Assembly: GCF_044628455.1 (NCBI RefSeq)
Contig: NZ_JBIYZW010000002.1
Span: 1,270,945-1,334,944 of the forward strand
From: Solirubrum sp044628455
GTDB lineage: Bacteria; Bacteroidota; Bacteroidia; Cytophagales; Hymenobacteraceae
Direction: 5' to 3'
DNA: 64,000 bases
Shown piece by piece: positions 60,862-64,000 of this stretch. Every line of letters starts with the position of its first letter. Position 1 is the stretch's first letter. The notes below the pieces were generated by a model, which did not search any database, was not told the origin of the DNA, and saw nothing but the letters and a program-made list of their open reading frames with translations. A program made the translations under genes and the position numbers.

Positions 60862-62067
60862 ATGCCCGCTCTGCTGCGCCGGTACTGGGTGGCGGGCGCC
60901 CTGCTGGTCACCGCCGCCTGCTCCGACCCCCAACCCGCCGCTACCGAAACTGCCCGCCCGGCTCCCGCCGCCGATACGGCCGTAGTGCGCCCCGCCGCGC
61001 CCACCCCGCCACCTGCCCCCGACACCACCGCCGTGCACGACGTGGCCGCTTTTCTGGCCGGCCTGCCCGTGAGCCAGGGCTCGGAACTGCGCGCCCTCAC
61101 GGCCGGCCCCGAGTGGCAGCGCTTCGCCGCCGATGCCGACCGCAGCTGGCAGCAGTACCACGGCACCCGTACCGATAAGATGGAAACCTGGGCCCGGCAG
61201 GAGCTGGACTCGGTGCGCCGCCTCAGCCCGGTGGTGTTCTACCCCTTCAGCGGCCCCGATTTTCTGAACGCGGCCACTGTATTCCCCGGCAGCAGCACTT
61301 ATGTCTTGGTAGGCCTCGAGCCGGTGGGCTCGGTGCCCGGGGCGGCCTCGCTGCAAAACCCGCGGCTGTTCTCGGCCGTGAAAACCTCGCTCTGGTCGGT
61401 GCTCAACTTCAATTTCTTCCGCACCAACAGCATGGCCGTCGACCTGAAATCGGTGGAGCTGGACGGGGCTCTGCCGCTTATCCTGCTGTTTGCCGCCCGC
61501 ACCCAGCACCAGGTTACCGGCGTGCAGTACGTGCAGCTCGACCGGGAAGGCCAGCTACAACCCGCCGACTCCCTCGCTGCCGCCTCGAAGCTGATTCCCG
61601 GGGTAGAGGTGCAGCTGCGCTCGGCTGCGGGGCAGGAAAAGAAAGTGTATTACTTCTCCGCTGACCTCGGCGACTGGAAGCTCACCCAGACCAAGGGCGC
61701 CGTGCTGCAGTACGTGCGCAGCCTCGGCCCGCTGACCACCTACGTGAAGTCGGCTACCTACCTCATGCACAAGCCCTACTTCAGCCAAGTACGTAACCTC
61801 ATCCTGGAGCGCAGCCGCTACGTGCTGCAGGACGACTCGGGCATTGCCATGAAGTACTTCCAGCCCGCTGACTGGCGCTTCGTGCACTACGGCACCTACC
61901 AGAAGCCGATTCCGATGTTTGCCATGTACTACCAGCCCGTTCTCACCCAAGCCTACCAGGATTCGGTGCGCAAGCCGCGGCCGTTGCCCTTCGGCACGGG
62001 TTACAACTGGCGAGTCAACGCCTCCAACCTATTGCTCGCTACGCGGCGGCAAACCCCCGCTGAATAG
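60862..62067 (+). CDS. Putative lipoprotein of unknown function
   Basis: 401 residues from the ATG at 60862 with a lipoprotein signal (RRYWVAGALLVTAACSDPQP, lipid Cys about residue 20) and a 40-residue Pro/Ala/Thr linker. The globular part starts about residue 65: VHDVAAFLAGLPVSQGSELR, LSPVVFYPFSGPDFLNAATV FPGSSTYVLVGLEPVG, NFNFFRTNSMAVDLKSVELD GALPLILLFAARTQ, LTTYVKSATYLMHKPYFSQV RNLIL. Many aromatic residues and a repeated F/Y-x-Y pattern suggest an envelope protein; no domain can be named. Next gene (serine hydrolase) follows after 57 bases. Confidence 0.75.
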   Translation: MPALLRRYWVAGALLVTAACSDPQPAATETARPAPAADTAVVRPAAPTPPPAPDTTAVHDVAAFLAGLPVSQGSELRALTAGPEWQRFAADADRSWQQYHGTRTDKMETWARQELDSVRRLSPVVFYPFSGPDFLNAATVFPGSSTYVLVGLEPVGSVPGAASLQNPRLFSAVKTSLWSVLNFNFFRTNSMAVDLKSVELDGALPLILLFAARTQHQVTGVQYVQLDREGQLQPADSLAAASKLIPGVEVQLRSAAGQEKKVYYFSADLGDWKLTQTKGAVLQYVRSLGPLTTYVKSATYLMHKPYFSQVRNLILERSRYVLQDDSGIAMKYFQPADWRFVHYGTYQKPIPMFAMYYQPVLTQAYQDSVRKPRPLPFGTGYNWRVNASNLLLATRRQTPAE

Positions 62068-62124
62068 TCCTAGCGAGTACAAGGCAATTGAGAGAGTACA
62101 AACGAGTAATAAAACAGGCGTGAG

Positions 62125-63396
62125 ATGATGCTGGGGCTGGGCTGGAACGCGTGGAAGCTGCTGGGGCTGATTGCCCTCAAGAGCCTTGCGCCCTTGCAGC
62201 AGCCTGCCTCCCCGGAGCTCGGCCGCCCGGCGCCGCAGTTTGCCAACCCCCTTGACAGCATTCTGCGCCGCACCCCGGCTCTGGCGCCGGTGGTCAGCCG
62301 GGCGGCCCATTACGAGCTGCAGGTCATCTACACCCGCATCGACCGCGACGCGCAACGGCGTGCCCACCTCACCCAGTACAGCTACCGGCTAGACGAGCGA
62401 GCTTACTTCAACCCGGCCAGCTTGGTGAAGCTGCCCGTAGCGGTACTGGCTCTGGAAAAGCTGAACCGCCTGCGGGCCCAGGTGCCGCAACTCACGCGCA
62501 ACACCATTATGGCTACCGGCGCTGCCGGCCGCTGCCAGACCGTCGCACCCTTCGCCGCCCCTGCCGACTCGGATCGGGTAGCCAGCGTGGGGAACTATAT
62601 CAAGCGCATGCTGCTGGTCAGCGACAACCAAGCCTACAACCGCCTCTACGAGTTTCTGGGCCAAGAATACCTGCACCAGCGCCTGCGCCAGCTGGATCTG
62701 CCGCAAGTGCGCATCACCCGCCGCTTTGCCCCCTGCGACACCGCGGCCAACCGCTGCACCAATCCCATTACCTTTCACGACGGCGCCGGTACTATTATAT
62801 ATAAGCAGCCGGCCGCCTGCAATCAGGAGGTCTTGCGCCCCCCCATCGGCCGCGTGCTGAAAGGACGGGCCCATCAGGTCGTAGGGAAAGTAGTACCGAG
62901 GCCCTACGACTTCACCACAGCTAATTACCTGCCCCTGCAAAGCGTACACGACCTGCTATCGGCCATCGTACTACCCGACAACTCTACTCTCAGTAACAAG
63001 CTCGGGTTGGCCCCAACCGATTATGCGTTCCTGCGCTACTATCTGGGAGCTACTCCGTCGGAATCGGGCTTCAACCTTTATGCTGCTCCACGCTATTTCG
63101 CGGCCTATAAAAAGTACCTGTACTACGGCCGCTCCCCGCAAATCGCACCGCAGCCAAATCTGCGCCTGTATAATATAGTAGGCATGTCGCACGGCTACCT
63201 GTCCGACTGCGCCTATTTTATCGACGAGTCAGCAGGAGTGGAGTTCCTACTTAGCGCCGTTGTTTACGTCAACTCCGACGGGATTATCAACGACGGCCAC
63301 TATGAGTATGACACAGTCGGGCTCCCTTTCCTGGCGCACTTAGGACAGGCTTTTTACCGCTATGAGCAGCAAAGAAGCCGAATGGCGCAACCGTGA
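62125..63396 (+). CDS. Serine hydrolase of the class A beta-lactamase-like fold
   Basis: 423 residues, with a short hydrophobic N-terminus (LLGLIALKSLAPLQQPASPE) that could be a signal. YFNPASLVKLPVAVLALEKL holds the S-x-x-K motif (S99, K102), and LLVSDNQAYNRLYEFLG holds the S-D-N motif (S166-N168). The usual K-T/S-G box is not found; NIVGMSHGYLSDCAYFIDES occupies that place. True beta-lactamases are about 290 residues, so an extra 130 residues are inserted around residues 190-270 with four cysteines. It may be a penicillin-binding/D-Ala-D-Ala-hydrolase-like enzyme instead of a resistance enzyme. Codon use and AT content rise toward its 3' end. Confidence 0.85.
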   Translation: MMLGLGWNAWKLLGLIALKSLAPLQQPASPELGRPAPQFANPLDSILRRTPALAPVVSRAAHYELQVIYTRIDRDAQRRAHLTQYSYRLDERAYFNPASLVKLPVAVLALEKLNRLRAQVPQLTRNTIMATGAAGRCQTVAPFAAPADSDRVASVGNYIKRMLLVSDNQAYNRLYEFLGQEYLHQRLRQLDLPQVRITRRFAPCDTAANRCTNPITFHDGAGTIIYKQPAACNQEVLRPPIGRVLKGRAHQVVGKVVPRPYDFTTANYLPLQSVHDLLSAIVLPDNSTLSNKLGLAPTDYAFLRYYLGATPSESGFNLYAAPRYFAAYKKYLYYGRSPQIAPQPNLRLYNIVGMSHGYLSDCAYFIDESAGVEFLLSAVVYVNSDGIINDGHYEYDTVGLPFLAHLGQAFYRYEQQRSRMAQP

Positions 63397-63494
63397 TGGA
63401 AAATGTTTAAAATAATATGACTCGCTAAGCCTCACAAAATGAGCTTGGTCGACAATCATTCGGGCTGGGACAGGACTAAAATGGCAGCTACACC
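63397..63494. other. Unassigned gap after the serine hydrolase
   Basis: No gene or strong terminator is seen here; a T/A-rich patch (GTTTAAAATAATATGACTCG) follows the stop codon. Confidence 0.5.
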
Positions 63495-63525
63495 TTGCAA
63501 AGGCCGGAAAGAGCGTGCACCTTTG
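63495..63525 (+). promoter_or_regulatory. rRNA-type upstream promoter P0 (weak)
   Basis: TTG (63495-63497), 20-base spacer, CACCTTTG (63518-63525). One mismatch to the -7 consensus (C for T). First of four in a row. Confidence 0.55.
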
Positions 63526-63631
63526 CACTCCCAATCCGAAACGCGGGTTGCTCAACCACTACTGTACGACGCCTGAGCAGTCAGGTTTCAGCAATAGTAA
63601 GAAGTTGAAAAGTTTTTTTTGGGGTTGGGTC

Positions 63632-63663
63632 TTGCTTCAGCGGCGCCGGTTTGGTTACCTTTG
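63632..63663 (+). promoter_or_regulatory. rRNA promoter P1
   Basis: TTG (63632-63634), 21-base spacer, TACCTTTG (63656-63663). A T8 tract lies just upstream (63613-63620). Confidence 0.75.
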
Positions 63664-63734
63664 CAGCCCGCTTCGTTCGGAGGCGGCCGCGAAGGGCTGA
63701 CGCAGGCACCGCGAAAAAAAAGCGGGCCGGGAAC

Positions 63735-63766
63735 TTGGAAAGAGCGGGGTGCGGTTGCTACCTTTG
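63735..63766 (+). promoter_or_regulatory. rRNA promoter P2
   Basis: TTG (63735-63737), 21-base spacer, TACCTTTG (63759-63766), with an A8 tract upstream (63714-63721). It lies 103 bases after P1. Confidence 0.8.
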
Positions 63767-63836
63767 TCGTCCGGTTTCGCCGCCCGGTCGGGGCGGCTCG
63801 CCGCTTCGGGCGACGGAAAAAAACTTGCCCGGGGAC

Positions 63837-63867
63837 TTGCAGCTACCGAAAGAAGGTGGTACCTTTG
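63837..63867 (+). promoter_or_regulatory. rRNA promoter P3
   Basis: TTG (63837-63839), 20-base spacer, TACCTTTG (63860-63867), with an A7 tract upstream (63817-63823). It lies 101 bases after P2. Confidence 0.8.
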
Positions 63868-63955
63868 CCACCCCAAACACAACAACGGCCGCCACACGGG
63901 TGGTCAACGATCCGAAGCAGTAGGCTTCGGCACGGAATCCAGATGGGATTCGCAC

Positions 63956-64000
63956 GTTCTTTGAGAGAGTGGTGAAAACGACAAGGTTGCTGTTTCTTCG
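63956..64000 (+). promoter_or_regulatory. rRNA leader with boxA-like antitermination site; 16S rRNA expected to start just outside the window
   Basis: GTTCTTTGAGAGAG (63956-63969) resembles the boxA antitermination sequence of Bacteroidota rRNA leaders. It is followed by GTGGTGAAAACGACAAGGTT, a typical leader just ahead of 16S. The 16S gene itself is not visible, so the operon is inferred from the leader and the tandem promoters. Confidence 0.7.

Noticed and set aside
62125..63396. Acquired beta-lactamase gene
   Set aside because: Length, missing KTG and chromosomal housekeeping context do not support a resistance enzyme.
63956..64000. 16S rRNA gene inside the window
   Set aside because: Only leader sequence is visible; no conserved 16S 5' sequence is reached before base 64000.

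Overview
The window is a 64 kb, GC-rich, densely packed bacterial chromosome segment from the Bacteroidota, most like Hymenobacter or another Cytophagales relative. I infer this from protein content and control signals, not from a database search. The protein content includes type IX secretion sorting domains, DUF3078 and DUF2480 proteins, a gliding-motility-type C-terminal domain and an AraC-fused hybrid histidine kinase. The control signals are repeated promoters of the Bacteroidota form TTG-N19-21-TAnnTTTG in front of tRNA-His, rpmH, rimP, metY and a predicted rRNA operon. No phage, insertion sequence, integrase or CRISPR array was found.

Layout. 0-9 kb: envelope genes, namely the start of a polysaccharide flippase, an enoyl-CoA hydratase, an SGNH-like plus MBOAT acyl-transfer pair, mscL, and several secreted or outer-membrane proteins. 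9.5-12.5 kb: a 1018-residue one-protein two-component system. 12.7-17.8 kb: infB, nusA and rimP. 17.9-30.5 kb: a giant secreted type B sorting protein, an EEP phosphatase, cysS, an M28 peptidase, a pair of secreted esterase paralogues flanking an S66 carboxypeptidase, and a lipoprotein. 30.8-35.4 kb: a sulfur/methionine unit metY-metX-hom, read leftwards from one promoter through a SAM-I-type riboswitch and an unusual leader that may encode a peptide ending in five cysteines. 35.6-50 kb: LysM protein, an erythromycin-esterase fusion, a flippase-like membrane protein, dxs, yceI, upp, a PAS protein and a DEAD-box helicase. 50-64 kb: tRNA-His, a PfkB kinase, an M61 peptidase, rpmH-rnpA, a CtpA-type protease, tsaB, DUF2480, an APC permease, and at the right edge a series of four tandem promoters and an antiterminator-like box leading into what should be a 16S rRNA gene just outside the window.

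The most unusual material is non-coding. Four intergenic arrays (24.5, 30.5, 44.1 and 58.4 kb) are built from strictly 21-bp or 42-bp units, that is two or four turns of B-DNA, and the two 42-bp arrays are made of palindromic units. The 24.5 and 44.1 kb arrays are each exactly 210 bp, and the other two reach 210 bp if their weakest end units are counted. The metY leader (SAM riboswitch, poly-Cys ORF, competing hairpins) is the best candidate for an undescribed regulatory system. One sequence defect should be corrected before use: the 3' end of metY carries a 154-bp direct repeat around a single N, almost certainly an assembly join.
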